This document shows positions 6,729-16,166 of a DNA stretch of 33,177 bases, in pieces. This stretch comes from Bacteroidaceae bacterium (lineage in GTDB: Bacteria; Bacteroidota; Bacteroidia; Bacteroidales; Barnesiellaceae_A), in contig JAFQRE010000026.1 in assembly GCA_017410245.1 (NCBI GenBank), forward strand, positions 1 through 33,177, read 5' to 3'. Positions within the stretch are counted from its first letter, which is position 1; each line of letters starts with the position of its first letter. The position numbers and the translations under genes were made by a program. A model generated the notes under the pieces. It had not been told where the DNA came from and did not search any database. It saw nothing but the letters and a program-made list of their open reading frames with translations.

Positions 6729-9317
6729 CTAATTGGAAAATGTAAGCGAGTCATCTAATACATCTACAACAATGGGACGTGAGTTATCTACAGCACCTGC
6801 CAGCAACTGCTTGGAGAGGCTATTGAGCAACTTGCGCTGTATGACACGCTTGACGGGACGAGCACCAAACTCGGGGTCATAACCTTCGCGTGAGAGCAAA
6901 GCCAACGCCTGGGGCGAAACTTGCAACTCTACTCCATTTTGCGCAAGCATACGACACACACCATCAATCTGCAAGCGTACTATCTGTTGTATCTCACTCT
7001 CGTTGAGCGGAGTAAACATGATAGTCTCGTCGATACGATTGAGAAACTCGGGACGAATGGTGCGCTTGAGCATATCCAACACTGCCTCGCGTGTATCATC
7101 GATGACCTGCTCACGATTTTGAGGAGTCATGCGCGAGAAGTTGTCGCGTATGAGTTGCGAACCCATGTTAGAGGTCATGATGATGATGGTATTCTTGAAG
7201 TTTACCAATCGGCCTTTGTTGTCGGTGAGACGGCCATCATCGAGTACCTGCAACAGCACATTGAAGATGTCGGGGTGCGCCTTCTCTATCTCATCAAAGA
7301 GGACTACCGAATAGGGCTTGCGGCGTATTGCCTCGGTGAGTTGTCCGCCCTCATCGTAACCCACATATCCGGGAGGAGAACCAATGAGACGTGTGGCACT
7401 AAACTTCTCCTGATACTCGCTCATATCGATGCGTGTGAGCATATTTTCGTCGTCAAATAAATACTCGGCCAGAGCCTTTGCCAACTCGGTCTTACCTACT
7501 CCTGTCGTACCCAAGAAGATAAACGAGCCAATAGGTCGGCGAGGGTCGTTGAGTCCGGCACGACTGCGACGAACGGCATCGGATATAGCACGTATGGCCT
7601 CATCTTGTCCCACAACACGACGATGTAGTTCTTCTTCAAGATGCAAGAGTTTTTCACGCTCACTCTGCAGCATCTTGCTTACAGGGATACCTGTCCAACG
7701 CGACACAATATCAGCAATATCCTCGGCCTCGACTTCTTCTTTAATCATGGCCTTATCGCCCTGCATGGCATGCAGACGATTTTGTATCTCTACGATTTCA
7801 TCTTCTTTTTGTTTCACCTTGGCATAGCGTATCTCGGCCACACGACCATAATCGCCCTCACGCTCGGCACGTTCGGCCTCAAAACGAAGGTTTTCGATGT
7901 CTATCTTGTTCTGCTGAATGCGACCCACCAACTCCTTCTCGGCTTTCCACTTGGCTTGCAGGGCCGTTTCATCTTCACGTAAGTCGGCAATTTCGCGACC
8001 CAGCGAGTCGAGTTTATCCTTGTCATTCTCACGCTTGATGGCTTCACGTTCAATTTCGAGTTGCTTGATTTTACGACTTATCTCATCAAGCGACTCGGGT
8101 ACCGAATCGACTTCAAGTCGCAACTTGGCAGCCGCCTCGTCCATGAGGTCGATAGCCTTGTCGGGCAAGAAACGATCGGTAATGTAACGTTGAGAGAGCT
8201 GTACGGCAGCTATGATGGCATCGTCTTTGATACGCACTTTGTGGTGGTTTTCGTATCGTTCTTTGAGTCCACGCAGAATAGATATTGTACTCAACTCGTC
8301 GGGTTCATCGACCATAACAATCTGGAAACGACGCTCCAATGCCTTGTCTTTCTCGAAGTATTTCTGATACTCGTTGAGTGTAGTAGCACCTATTGAACGC
8401 AACTCGCCACGCGCCAGTGCCGGCTTGAGAATGTTGGCAGCGTCCATAGCCCCCTCGCCCTTTCCGGCTCCTACAAGGGTGTGTATCTCGTCAATAAACA
8501 GTATTATTTCTCCATCGGCTTCAATCACCTCATTGACAACAGCTTTGAGACGTTCCTCAAACTCGCCCTTATACTTAGCACCGGCCACCAGAGCACCCAT
8601 ATCGAGCGAGAAAATCTGCTTCGACTTGAGGTTTTCGGGTACATCACCTCGCACAATACGATGAGCCAACCCCTCGGCAATGGCAGTCTTACCCGTTCCT
8701 GGCTCACCGATGAGAATAGGATTGTTCTTGGTGCGACGGCTTAAGATTTGCAACACACGTCGTATCTCCTCATCACGACCTATCACGGGGTCTAACTTAC
8801 CTGTACGGGCACGCTCGTTGAGATTGATGGCATACTTCGACAAGGCATTGTAGCTACCCTCGGCACCTTGTTCGGTCACTTTCTTGCCACGACGCAACTC
8901 ATCTATGGCAGCACCCAAATGCTTCTCGGTGACACCGGCATCTTTGAGATAGGTCGAGGCCTCACTCTTGACAAGAAAGAGTGCCATTAACAACGACTCA
9001 AGTGCGACAAAACGATCGCCTTGTGCGGTAGAATAGTCGGTAGCTCGTTGCAATACCTGATTGCTCTCGCGACTCAGATAGGGCTCTCCCCCACTTACTC
9101 GAGGCATATTGGCTATGGCACGTTCGCACCATTGCAACACCGGTTGCTTGGCAACACCCAACTTCTGAAAAATAAAATCGACCAGCGTGTCGCCTACATC
9201 TATCACAGCACGCAACAGATGCACCGGCTCAACCGATTGGCCACCGGCTTGAGTTGTATAATCGACAGCCTTCTGTATGGCCTCTTGCGACTTGATAGTG
9301 AAATTGTTAAAGTTCAT
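6729..9317 (-). CDS. clpB: ATP-dependent disaggregase ClpB (Hsp100)
   Basis: Cytosolic hexameric AAA+ chaperone that, with DnaK, pulls polypeptides out of aggregates after heat stress. The 862-residue protein has a Clp N-domain (about 1-145) and a first AAA module with Walker A GEPGTGKT (204-211), Walker B ending FIDE (Asp276, Glu277) and the pore-loop Tyr249. The charged coiled-coil middle domain spans about 405-530 and distinguishes ClpB from ClpA/ClpC. The second AAA module has Walker A GTTGVGKT (603-610), and a C-terminal small domain follows. All motifs are intact and the length is normal. It stands alone on the minus strand between its own -7 box and terminator. No CIRCE operator was seen. 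Confidence 0.98.
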   Translation of the reverse strand: MNFNNFTIKSQEAIQKAVDYTTQAGGQSVEPVHLLRAVIDVGDTLVDFIFQKLGVAKQPVLQWCERAIANMPRVSGGEPYLSRESNQVLQRATDYSTAQGDRFVALESLLMALFLVKSEASTYLKDAGVTEKHLGAAIDELRRGKKVTEQGAEGSYNALSKYAINLNERARTGKLDPVIGRDEEIRRVLQILSRRTKNNPILIGEPGTGKTAIAEGLAHRIVRGDVPENLKSKQIFSLDMGALVAGAKYKGEFEERLKAVVNEVIEADGEIILFIDEIHTLVGAGKGEGAMDAANILKPALARGELRSIGATTLNEYQKYFEKDKALERRFQIVMVDEPDELSTISILRGLKERYENHHKVRIKDDAIIAAVQLSQRYITDRFLPDKAIDLMDEAAAKLRLEVDSVPESLDEISRKIKQLEIEREAIKRENDKDKLDSLGREIADLREDETALQAKWKAEKELVGRIQQNKIDIENLRFEAERAEREGDYGRVAEIRYAKVKQKEDEIVEIQNRLHAMQGDKAMIKEEVEAEDIADIVSRWTGIPVSKMLQSEREKLLHLEEELHRRVVGQDEAIRAISDAVRRSRAGLNDPRRPIGSFIFLGTTGVGKTELAKALAEYLFDDENMLTRIDMSEYQEKFSATRLIGSPPGYVGYDEGGQLTEAIRRKPYSVVLFDEIEKAHPDIFNVLLQVLDDGRLTDNKGRLVNFKNTIIIMTSNMGSQLIRDNFSRMTPQNREQVIDDTREAVLDMLKRTIRPEFLNRIDETIMFTPLNESEIQQIVRLQIDGVCRMLAQNGVELQVSPQALALLSREGYDPEFGARPVKRVIQRKLLNSLSKQLLAGAVDNSRPIVVDVLDDSLTFSN

Positions 9318-9379
9318 CTTATATCTCCTTTCTTTTATCTATTATCTATATTGTAACACATCGCTCATGACGATGTTCG

Positions 9380-9387
9380 CAAAATTA
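9380..9387 (-). promoter_or_regulatory. candidate -7 box of clpB
   Basis: The minus strand reads TAATTTTG, an exact TAnnTTTG match, 62 bases before the clpB ATG in the divergent clpB/lipoprotein intergenic region. No clear -33 TTTG is seen at the expected distance. Confidence 0.45.
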
Positions 9388-9560
9388 TGTCCAAAAGCGA
9401 TGCCGACTTTTGTAAAATGACAGAATTGCATAAATATCAACAAGTTAGCAGACATTATTGCAGTTATATACGTCAATTTGTCACTATTCATCAACTATAT
9501 CTCGTCAATAATGCTTACCTTCGCATACAACAAAAGCAAACACCTAAGAAGATAATAGAT

Positions 9561-10136
9561 ATGAAAAAGTTTTACTACTTACTACTTGTACTGCTATGCA
9601 TAGGCTGTAGCAAAGATGACTCGCCTCGCGAGGGAGATATAATCTTCCAAACACAACCCACTGCCCTATCGTCCGTCATACAAACAGCCACCCAATCGGA
9701 GATTTCGCACTGCGGTATCATCGTACAAAAAGAAGATGGCCTCTACTATGTATTACATGTCGATAGGCGCACGCACCTAACTCCCCTTTCGACATACATC
9801 AGTCACGGTTTTAAAGATAAATATAGCATCAAAAGAGCTACCAACAAGAAAGTAAAAATAGACTACAAAAAGTACCTTGGTAAAGAGGAAGATATACGCA
9901 TGCAATTTAACAACGACCGCTACTATAATGCCGAGTTGGTATATCACATCTACCTCAACGACCTGGGAATAGAGTTGTGCCAACCTCGCAGAATAGACTC
10001 GTACAATATAAAAGGTATGGAAAGCATGCTGATGGAGCGTGGTATACGCCCCAATCAGGAGGTAGTAGCACCGGCCGATTTGTACAACTCGGCTCAATTG
10101 AGTACTATCAGAACCCAATACAAAGAAGCCGAATAA
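9561..10136 (+). CDS. small lipoprotein of the YiiX/YebB permuted papain-like family, probable pseudoenzyme
   Basis: The 191-residue protein starts MKKFYYLLLVLL and reaches CIGC (Cys16), a near-lipobox, so membrane anchoring is inferred. The body resembles the circularly permuted NlpC/P60-like hydrolases YaeF/YiiX/YebB: GDIIFQ (25-30), a Ser/Thr-rich helix, then SHCGIIV (49-55), whose His50 matches the family catalytic His. A later segment, NDRYYNAELVYHIY (118-131), aligns with the family pattern DxxYCSELV. There the expected nucleophile Cys is Asn123, read directly from codon AAT. If the alignment is right the protein has lost hydrolase activity and may bind its ligand only. ATG 9561 is preferred over an in-frame ATG at 9387 because only the former gives a signal peptide. 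It is monocistronic and convergent with the agmatine cassette. Confidence 0.7.
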   Translation: MKKFYYLLLVLLCIGCSKDDSPREGDIIFQTQPTALSSVIQTATQSEISHCGIIVQKEDGLYYVLHVDRRTHLTPLSTYISHGFKDKYSIKRATNKKVKIDYKKYLGKEEDIRMQFNNDRYYNAELVYHIYLNDLGIELCQPRRIDSYNIKGMESMLMERGIRPNQEVVAPADLYNSAQLSTIRTQYKEAE

Positions 10137-10186
10137 CCAAGCTGAAGTATGTTCTGAACAAACAATCGGCTATGTACCGAATAATA

Positions 10187-10217
10187 GAACGAGCCTTCTA
10201 TCACAGGAGGCTCGTTC
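10187..10217. terminator. convergent terminator between the lipoprotein gene and aguB
   Basis: A perfect 10-bp inverted repeat (GAACGAGCCT at 10187-10196, AGGCTCGTTC at 10208-10217) with an 11-base loop lies between two convergent genes, 50 bases after one stop and 42 after the other. T-runs are weak on both sides. A shared bidirectional role is inferred from position. Confidence 0.65.
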
Positions 10218-10259
10218 CGTAGAAATCAACTAAAAAAATATTTGTCTATGAAAACTTAT

Positions 10260-11150
10260 TTAATCATTAAATCTTTTTACAATATCACCATAGTTATCGA
10301 TGCGACGGTCGCGTAAGAAAGGCCACCAACGTCGCACTTGTTCGCTACGCAACATATCTACCTCTATAACTGTACAGCAAGGGGCATCATCGGGTGCGAG
10401 GAATAGAAGTTCGCCCTGAGGACCGGCCACGAAACTATGCCCCCAGAATTGTATACCTCTTGTCTGTCCCGAAGGATCGGGCTCATGCCCTACTCTATTG
10501 ACAGTGACTACGGGCAAACCATTGGCAACAGCATGTCCGCGTTGAACGGTTTCCCAAGCACCTTGCTGACGAGCCTTCTCGGCATCGGTATCACTACTCT
10601 CCCAACCTATTGCTGTGGGATATATGAGCAACTCGGCACCACGTAGCGCCATGAGTCGGGCGGCCTCGGGATACCATTGATCCCAACATACCAATACGCC
10701 CAACTTACCTATAGATGTAGTAATAGGCTCGAAACCTAAATCGCCGGGTGTGAAGTAGAACTTCTCGTAGTAGGCGGGGTCGTCGGGAATGTGCATCTTG
10801 CGATATTTGCCGGCCATAGAGCCATCGCTATCAAACACTACAGCTGTATTGTGATATAGGCCGGGAGCACGACGCTCGAAAAGAGAAGTCACCAACACAA
10901 TGCCACAACTGCGAGCTATCTCGGAATAGTATTGGGTTGAGGGGCCGGGAATAGGCTCGGCGAGGTCAAATAGATTGGTATTCTCGGTCTGGCAGAAGTA
11001 TAGCGAGTTGTGCAGTTCTTGTAGCACAACAAGCTGCGCACCTTGTTGAGCACATGCCTCGATAGAAGTTTTCAACGAGGCCTTATTTTGTTCTATGTCG
11101 GCAGTGTTGCTTTGTTGCACAATGCCCACTTTCAATATTTTGCTATTCAT
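10260..11150 (-). CDS. aguB: N-carbamoylputrescine amidase
   Basis: Nitrilase-superfamily enzyme that hydrolyses N-carbamoylputrescine to putrescine, CO2 and ammonia, the last step of the agmatine route. The catalytic triad is visible as Glu45 (VVLQELH), Lys118 (KYRKMH) and Cys155 (GVLVCWDQWYPEAAR). The DDPAYYEKFYFTPGD segment is typical of plant and bacterial AguB. At 296 residues it has the usual length. ATG 11150 is chosen as start, 6 bases after the aguA stop; an upstream TTG at 11156 would touch the aguA stop codon but is less likely. The close spacing to agmatine deiminase strongly supports the substrate assignment over other nitrilases. Confidence 0.95.
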   Translation of the reverse strand: MNSKILKVGIVQQSNTADIEQNKASLKTSIEACAQQGAQLVVLQELHNSLYFCQTENTNLFDLAEPIPGPSTQYYSEIARSCGIVLVTSLFERRAPGLYHNTAVVFDSDGSMAGKYRKMHIPDDPAYYEKFYFTPGDLGFEPITTSIGKLGVLVCWDQWYPEAARLMALRGAELLIYPTAIGWESSDTDAEKARQQGAWETVQRGHAVANGLPVVTVNRVGHEPDPSGQTRGIQFWGHSFVAGPQGELLFLAPDDAPCCTVIEVDMLRSEQVRRWWPFLRDRRIDNYGDIVKRFND

Positions 11151-11156
11151 ACACAA

Positions 11157-12197
11157 TTAATTCTTTCTTTCGCACACCCCTATGGGATATTGCATTGTTA
11201 CACAATGAAGCGAGCCATGCTGCTTGATGAGGGCTTGACAATCTACACCCACCACCTCACGTTCCGGGAAAGCCTCTGCAATGACACGTCGTGCCTCCTC
11301 GTCGAGCGTGGGCACTCCGTATGTAGGATATAGCACTGCATCGTTCATGATAAGGAAGTTGGCATAGGTTGCCGGGAGACGGTATCCATCTTGGTCATAC
11401 GCCGGAGCTGCCATAGGCAAGGGCAAAAGTCGATATGGCCGGCCATCGAGTGTACGGAAGGTTTTCAGCTGCTCCTCCATTTGCTTGAGTTCAGAATAAT
11501 GCTCATCGTTAATGTCATCGCAACGCACATACAAGATGGTATCGCCGGGAGCCAAACGCGCCAATGTATCGATATGGCTATCGGTATCGTCGCCGGCCAA
11601 GTATCCATAGTCGAGCCACAGCACTTGCGATAGACCAAAAGCCTCTTTGAGATACTCCTCAATCTCTTCTTTTGAGAGAAGAGGATTGCGATTGGGTGAC
11701 AAAAGACACTCGCTTGTTGTGAGCAGTGTACCATGTCCGTCGCTCTCTATCGAACCGCCTTCTATGATGAAGTTACGACGATTTTGATATACCGCATTGA
11801 ATATCTGATACTTGTAGATTTTATGAGTGATAAGGTTGTCATGATTGGCCGCAAATTTCAGCCCCCAACCGTTGAACCCAAAGTCGTATATGACAGGATT
11901 GCTATTGTAATGTACCGTTATACCGCCATGGTCGCGTGCCCAAGTATCGTTTGTAAGGCACTCAACGAGCGATACATTCTCCATATTGACCACATCTTTG
12001 ATGCGCTCATATACAGCTTGTATATCGGGGGCAACAATGAGCAGATGCTGACGGGCTGCAATCTCGCGTGCCAAGTTTATAAAACAGGTCTCTACCTCAT
12101 CGAGCATATAAGCCCAATCGGTATCTTCATGAGGCCATGTGAGCTGTATGGCACTCTGTAAGGCCCATTCGGCAGGAAGTACTATATTATTCTTCAT
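11157..12197 (-). CDS. aguA: agmatine deiminase
   Basis: Guanidino-group-modifying enzyme of the peptidyl-arginine deiminase fold that converts agmatine to N-carbamoylputrescine and ammonia. Visible motifs, numbered from the chosen start, are WARDHGG (86-92), EGGSIE (146-151), DSHIDTLARL with His208 and Asp210, and GSLHCVTMQ with the catalytic Cys332. The length is 346 residues. The start is placed at ATG 12197 (MKNNIVLPAEW), which overlaps the upstream DUF2148 gene by 11 bases. ATG 12203 and 12224 are in-frame alternatives that increase the overlap. The overlap suggests translational coupling. The order DUF2148, aguA, aguB forms one transcription unit. The arginine decarboxylase that would supply agmatine is not in the window. 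Confidence 0.95.
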   Translation of the reverse strand: MKNNIVLPAEWALQSAIQLTWPHEDTDWAYMLDEVETCFINLAREIAARQHLLIVAPDIQAVYERIKDVVNMENVSLVECLTNDTWARDHGGITVHYNSNPVIYDFGFNGWGLKFAANHDNLITHKIYKYQIFNAVYQNRRNFIIEGGSIESDGHGTLLTTSECLLSPNRNPLLSKEEIEEYLKEAFGLSQVLWLDYGYLAGDDTDSHIDTLARLAPGDTILYVRCDDINDEHYSELKQMEEQLKTFRTLDGRPYRLLPLPMAAPAYDQDGYRLPATYANFLIMNDAVLYPTYGVPTLDEEARRVIAEAFPEREVVGVDCQALIKQHGSLHCVTMQYPIGVCERKN

Positions 12198-12756
12198 TCT
12201 CATCTTGCGGTTGTGCCTCGACACGTGGCTGACGGTCGAAGAATGGATTTTTAGAAGTACAACTCAATGCGATAGAGATAACTTGCGTACAACCGGGCAA
12301 CCAATCGAGCGACAACGATGCCCAACCTGCCGAGAACATCACTCGTGTATCGACACACAAGGTAGCTGCAACTGAGCAAGCCGAGCCTACAGCGATACCC
12401 AAGTCTATCGAGTTCATAATACAAGGAGCCGAGAAGGGTTTTTCGGCACACTTATCACAACCGCAATAGGCACAATTGAGTCCTTGCACCAATATGGGTG
12501 TACCTATAAGCAATACAGCATCGCCTTGCAAAATATTCTCGGAGTCGCGAAGCAGAAACTGCATACCCGTCTCTTCACCTTTCTTACGCATTACGGCCGA
12601 TAGCTTCTCCAAGTCGGCACGCTCGCTCACGAGAGCAATCTCTATAATATCTACACCACGGGCTTTGGGAGCAGTACGAGCTGCCATCATCATGCGACGG
12701 CCGGCCTCTACCACCAAGTCATGGCGTATATCACGTTCGTTCTGTACCATATACAT
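12187..12756 (-). CDS. DUF2148 ferredoxin-domain protein
   Basis: A 189-residue cytosolic protein of the DUF2148 family, annotated elsewhere only as containing a ferredoxin domain. It has a helical N-terminal region with AARTAPKARGVD (25-36), then a compact cysteine cluster CAYCGCDKC (Cys95, 98, 100, 103), and further Cys at 112, 127, 134, 156 and 166. The cluster suggests iron-sulfur or other metal binding; the biochemical role is unknown. Its 3' end overlaps the aguA start by 11 bases, tying its expression to agmatine catabolism. ATG 12750 (Met3) is an alternative start. A TACCTTTA box lies only 15 bases upstream, implying a very short leader. Confidence 0.85.
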   Translation of the reverse strand: MYMVQNERDIRHDLVVEAGRRMMMAARTAPKARGVDIIEIALVSERADLEKLSAVMRKKGEETGMQFLLRDSENILQGDAVLLIGTPILVQGLNCAYCGCDKCAEKPFSAPCIMNSIDLGIAVGSACSVAATLCVDTRVMFSAGWASLSLDWLPGCTQVISIALSCTSKNPFFDRQPRVEAQPQDENEE

Positions 12757-12771
12757 ACTTATTTGTGAGGG

Positions 12772-12779
12772 TAAAGGTA
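12772..12779 (-). promoter_or_regulatory. candidate -7 box of the DUF2148-aguA-aguB operon
   Basis: The minus strand reads TACCTTTA, one base off TAnnTTTG, 15 bases before the DUF2148 ATG. The same octamer occurs ahead of the gene at 12909-16085, which supports it as a real promoter element here. Confidence 0.35.
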
Positions 12780-12844
12780 CAATATTTTATCGAAAAATAA
12801 AATATTTGTATGACTATAACACATAGTGACTGATAATAAACACA

Positions 12845-12886
12845 TAAAAAACTCTGCCCACACAGCATAAGCTGCATGGGCAGAGT
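12845..12886 (-). terminator. terminator of the propeller/Fn3 gene 12909-16085
   Basis: Ten perfect base pairs (ACTCTGCCCA at 12851-12860, TGGGCAGAGT at 12877-12886) enclose an inner CAGC/GCTG stem with an ATAA loop. On the minus strand the hairpin is followed by six T (12845-12850). It lies 22 bases beyond the stop codon. This is a textbook intrinsic terminator. Confidence 0.9.
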
Positions 12887-12908
12887 GTATAGTGATAGAT
12901 TTATAATC

Positions 12909-15900
12909 TTATCGCACGATGCACACTTTGACAGTGCGCGTAGTGTCTCCGCTAATAACATTGAGCAGATAGTTGCCTGCAGCAAGTGCTGTAACATCTA
13001 ATGTTGCACTTGAAGCCTCGGCTACAACACGACCGCTCATGTCGTAGAGTACCACACGCTCTACATCACCTGTAACATTGATATATGATGTAGCAGGATT
13101 GGGATATACCTTGACGCGATCTATCTCGATGCTCTCGACATCGGCACTAAATGTAAATATAACGGGTGCTCCCTCAACCTCATAGGTGTTGTCATTGATA
13201 TTATACAATACATTTACCTTGATGCGGTGAGTATCGCCTGCGTCCCAACCGAGATTGTCTTTCTCAAACACAGGCTCGGTGAGCAAAGTGGTGTTGGCGG
13301 CAACACCATCAATCAATACATTAAAACCTTCAACAGGCAACAACTCGGTATTGTCGTTGGCAATGAGCATGCCCAACATCCAGCTACCCGACAATCCACC
13401 ATCGACATGAGCCGAACTAAATTTAGAATAATTGAATGAATAGAGGTCTGAAACACCGTCTATACCACGACCGTTATCCATTGTTATAGGGTAGGAAGAG
13501 GGGTCAACCTCTGAACAAACCAATTTTACACGGAATGAGTTGCCCGGCTCAATTTTATAAGGGGTAGTGAGTTTCACAACATTCCACTCATTGAGGATAT
13601 AACCACCAGGAGCATTCATCTCGTCCAAAACTATCATCTCATAATCTACACCATTAACTTCAAGAACAATAGCAAAAAGGGCCTCGGCTGTAGGATAAAA
13701 ACGAAGAGCTTCAATGTAATATCCGTCATACCAATCGAAGTAGCTATAGGGATAGTCATGAGCTACGGTATATTCAACAAGTTCGGTTGCGCCTTCTCTT
13801 TTGATACCTTTGCCCGAGTTTTTTCCATTAGCATAAGAGATTATAGTTGCATCATTGTCGTATGGTATATTCCATTGTGCCATGATGTAGTCGGTAGCCG
13901 ATGTAATTGTAACATCGCTGATTGGGGAGAGAACTTGTGTCTTAGGTTGGAAATTGATAGGATAATATGTAGGAGCAGACACTGACTCATCGGCATAACG
14001 AGCAACCACAGCATAGGTGTGGCGACCGGTAGCTATATTGGTGTCGAGATATGCAGGCTCCTCGATAGTAGACAATAGTGTTTCGTCGCGGTAGAGGTCG
14101 TAGTTTTTCACTACATCGCCGGCCACATTAGGGTTGCCATTCTCATCAAGCTCGGCCAATACAGCCGATATAGCCCAACTTACAAGCATCTCGCCATATC
14201 CGGCATCAACCGACGACTGATTGAGCGAGTAATACTCAGGCTCGTCGATTTTGCGTAGGAGGTCGGAATATCCGGGTGTGGCTTTACCATAACACATACC
14301 AACTATGTCGTTTGATGAAGCAGACAAAGTAGAAGCATCGACATCGATAGCAATGACAACCTTGTCGGTATGTGTAAATGCAACGGGAGCATCTAAATCG
14401 ATGGTATTCATATTGTTGTAGGACAATGTGCTCTTATCGATGGCTTGCGATACTTTTTCAACGTCATTTACATATACTTTTATGGTGTAACCGGCCTCGG
14501 CATTGCGGGGCATGAAAGCAACACGTGCTATAACATGGCTACCTGCATAGTTGTCAACAATATCGATAGGCATGCGCATAGCTGCAGAGAATGAGTTGAG
14601 TCCGCCACCAAAGCCAACGGCATTTTCGTTATAATCGAAATAGCTGAACGAGGGCAAATTGGGTTCGGGGGCACTCCATCGCAACTTGAGGTTGTTAAAG
14701 TTTACCGCATGCGACTCGATGTTGCGAGCTTGATTGAGAGGTTCATCAACCACATTGATAGTTACCGACTCCGATTTTTCCGACTCTACTATATCATCGC
14801 CATTACCTTCATAAAGAGCAGTTATGGCATAGGTATATTCGCCTTCGGCAGGCACTTGGTCGATATATGCCATTTCCGAAACACCTTCCTCTACAAGTGT
14901 ATTGTTGCGATAGATATTATAACCTATCACATTCGAGCCATTCGATACAGGCTCTTTCCAAGTAAGGCGTACACTATTGAGGCTACGCAATTTCTCGGCC
15001 TTGAGCGAAACCGGCGGACATATATCAACCTCACGGTCGAGAGCCACAATGATAGATACATAGTTGCCTGTATAATTGCCATTATCGAGCACATTGGCAA
15101 GCATGGCAATCACCTTACCATCGTTGCTCATCTCAACACCACGATATATCTTATACAACGAAGCATCTATTTCTACATTATATTCGGTCTTGAGCCACTC
15201 GGTCATGTCGCGAGCTTTCTCGCCATCATATACATAACCCACAGCATCGCTTTGTCCTGTGCTGGGGTTTTGTATCTCCTCACCTCCCAAGACAAGTCCA
15301 TCGTTATTGACGTAGCATACAAGTTGATTGTAAGGGATAAAGTCGCCCGACATAGAGAAGGCATAGAAAGGCAAATAGGTCTTTTCTTTGGTATTGATGT
15401 CGTAAACAAACTTTTGTCCCATCGACTCGCACACCAACTTAGAGTTGTCGGGAGAGAAACGGCGACCGGCCTCGGCATAAGTAGCACGGGGGCTGAGGTA
15501 CTCGACAGTACTATCGGTCCACAAGGCAATAGTACGATTGAGAGGAGCTTCGCCTATAGTAGTATATCCCCAACCGGCAGCATACTGTCCGTCGTCCGAT
15601 ACAGTGTAACATTGAGCTACGCCATTGTCATAGGGATAGATAACCGAAAGTTTACCATCAACCCACTTGGCAGGAGCATATTCATTACCCTTCATTACAT
15701 ATCCCACAGCGGTGTTACCATCACGCGATACAGAGAATACAGTACCGCCACCGGCACCGGGTATAGAGCTGTTGTCATACCTATTCCAGCGACCATTGCG
15801 ATAATAGCCACCCGATCCTACAACTGTACCATCATCGGCAACATCGTATGCAGTAGAACTTCCCGAGGTAGATAGATAAGTTATCTCGCCGGTTTCAATA

Positions 15901-16085
15901 TTCCACAACACACCTTTCTCGGTCGAAGTGATACCATCGCCCGATATACCACAAGCCCACTTACCATTGGGCGATACGGCCAACAACTGAACGTCGAGAG
16001 GACTTGTAAGAATAATCGTTCCTTTTTCGGCAAACGCACATACCGATAGCAGCGTTGCCATAAAGAGAATAATTTGTTTTCTCAT
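12909..16085 (-). CDS. T9SS cargo: HAF-like beta-propeller, Fn3 and nested jelly-roll modules (paralogue A1)
   Basis: A 1058-residue exported protein of unknown function. Signal peptide 1-19 is cleaved after AFA. Residues about 30-345 hold seven repeats around an SxDGxxxxG core (SPNGKWACG 38-46, ADDGTVVGS 83-91, SRDGNTAVG 120-128, SDDGQYAAG 163-171, NNDGLVLGG 260-268 and others), which fits a seven-bladed HAF-type propeller. An Fn3 domain follows at about 357-447. Two 250-residue modules (about 450-710 and 716-975) each begin and end like Fn3 but have a long beta-rich segment inserted between strands. The C-terminus (994-1058) starts YPNPATSYINV and ends in a basic KVCIVR tail, a T9SS type A sorting domain. 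ATG 16085 is chosen because the signal peptide begins there. It is a close paralogue of the next gene upstream. Confidence 0.88.
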   Translation of the reverse strand: MRKQIILFMATLLSVCAFAEKGTIILTSPLDVQLLAVSPNGKWACGISGDGITSTEKGVLWNIETGEITYLSTSGSSTAYDVADDGTVVGSGGYYRNGRWNRYDNSSIPGAGGGTVFSVSRDGNTAVGYVMKGNEYAPAKWVDGKLSVIYPYDNGVAQCYTVSDDGQYAAGWGYTTIGEAPLNRTIALWTDSTVEYLSPRATYAEAGRRFSPDNSKLVCESMGQKFVYDINTKEKTYLPFYAFSMSGDFIPYNQLVCYVNNDGLVLGGEEIQNPSTGQSDAVGYVYDGEKARDMTEWLKTEYNVEIDASLYKIYRGVEMSNDGKVIAMLANVLDNGNYTGNYVSIIVALDREVDICPPVSLKAEKLRSLNSVRLTWKEPVSNGSNVIGYNIYRNNTLVEEGVSEMAYIDQVPAEGEYTYAITALYEGNGDDIVESEKSESVTINVVDEPLNQARNIESHAVNFNNLKLRWSAPEPNLPSFSYFDYNENAVGFGGGLNSFSAAMRMPIDIVDNYAGSHVIARVAFMPRNAEAGYTIKVYVNDVEKVSQAIDKSTLSYNNMNTIDLDAPVAFTHTDKVVIAIDVDASTLSASSNDIVGMCYGKATPGYSDLLRKIDEPEYYSLNQSSVDAGYGEMLVSWAISAVLAELDENGNPNVAGDVVKNYDLYRDETLLSTIEEPAYLDTNIATGRHTYAVVARYADESVSAPTYYPINFQPKTQVLSPISDVTITSATDYIMAQWNIPYDNDATIISYANGKNSGKGIKREGATELVEYTVAHDYPYSYFDWYDGYYIEALRFYPTAEALFAIVLEVNGVDYEMIVLDEMNAPGGYILNEWNVVKLTTPYKIEPGNSFRVKLVCSEVDPSSYPITMDNGRGIDGVSDLYSFNYSKFSSAHVDGGLSGSWMLGMLIANDNTELLPVEGFNVLIDGVAANTTLLTEPVFEKDNLGWDAGDTHRIKVNVLYNINDNTYEVEGAPVIFTFSADVESIEIDRVKVYPNPATSYINVTGDVERVVLYDMSGRVVAEASSATLDVTALAAGNYLLNVISGDTTRTVKVCIVR

Positions 16086-16166
16086 TGTTTCTAACATTTT
16101 TGGATTATAAATTATAGTATTAGATATTAATATACCTTGTAACGATACCCTTAAATAAATATGGCG

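Noticed and set aside
9387..9560. 58-residue N-terminal extension of the small lipoprotein
   Set aside because: It would bury the signal peptide and lipobox inside the protein; ATG 9561 gives a normal lipoprotein start.
14709..15875. 388-codon plus-strand frame opposite the propeller/Fn3 gene
   Set aside because: It lies fully inside a real gene, is rich in Ile/Tyr/His as expected of an antisense shadow, and has no promoter or family resemblance.
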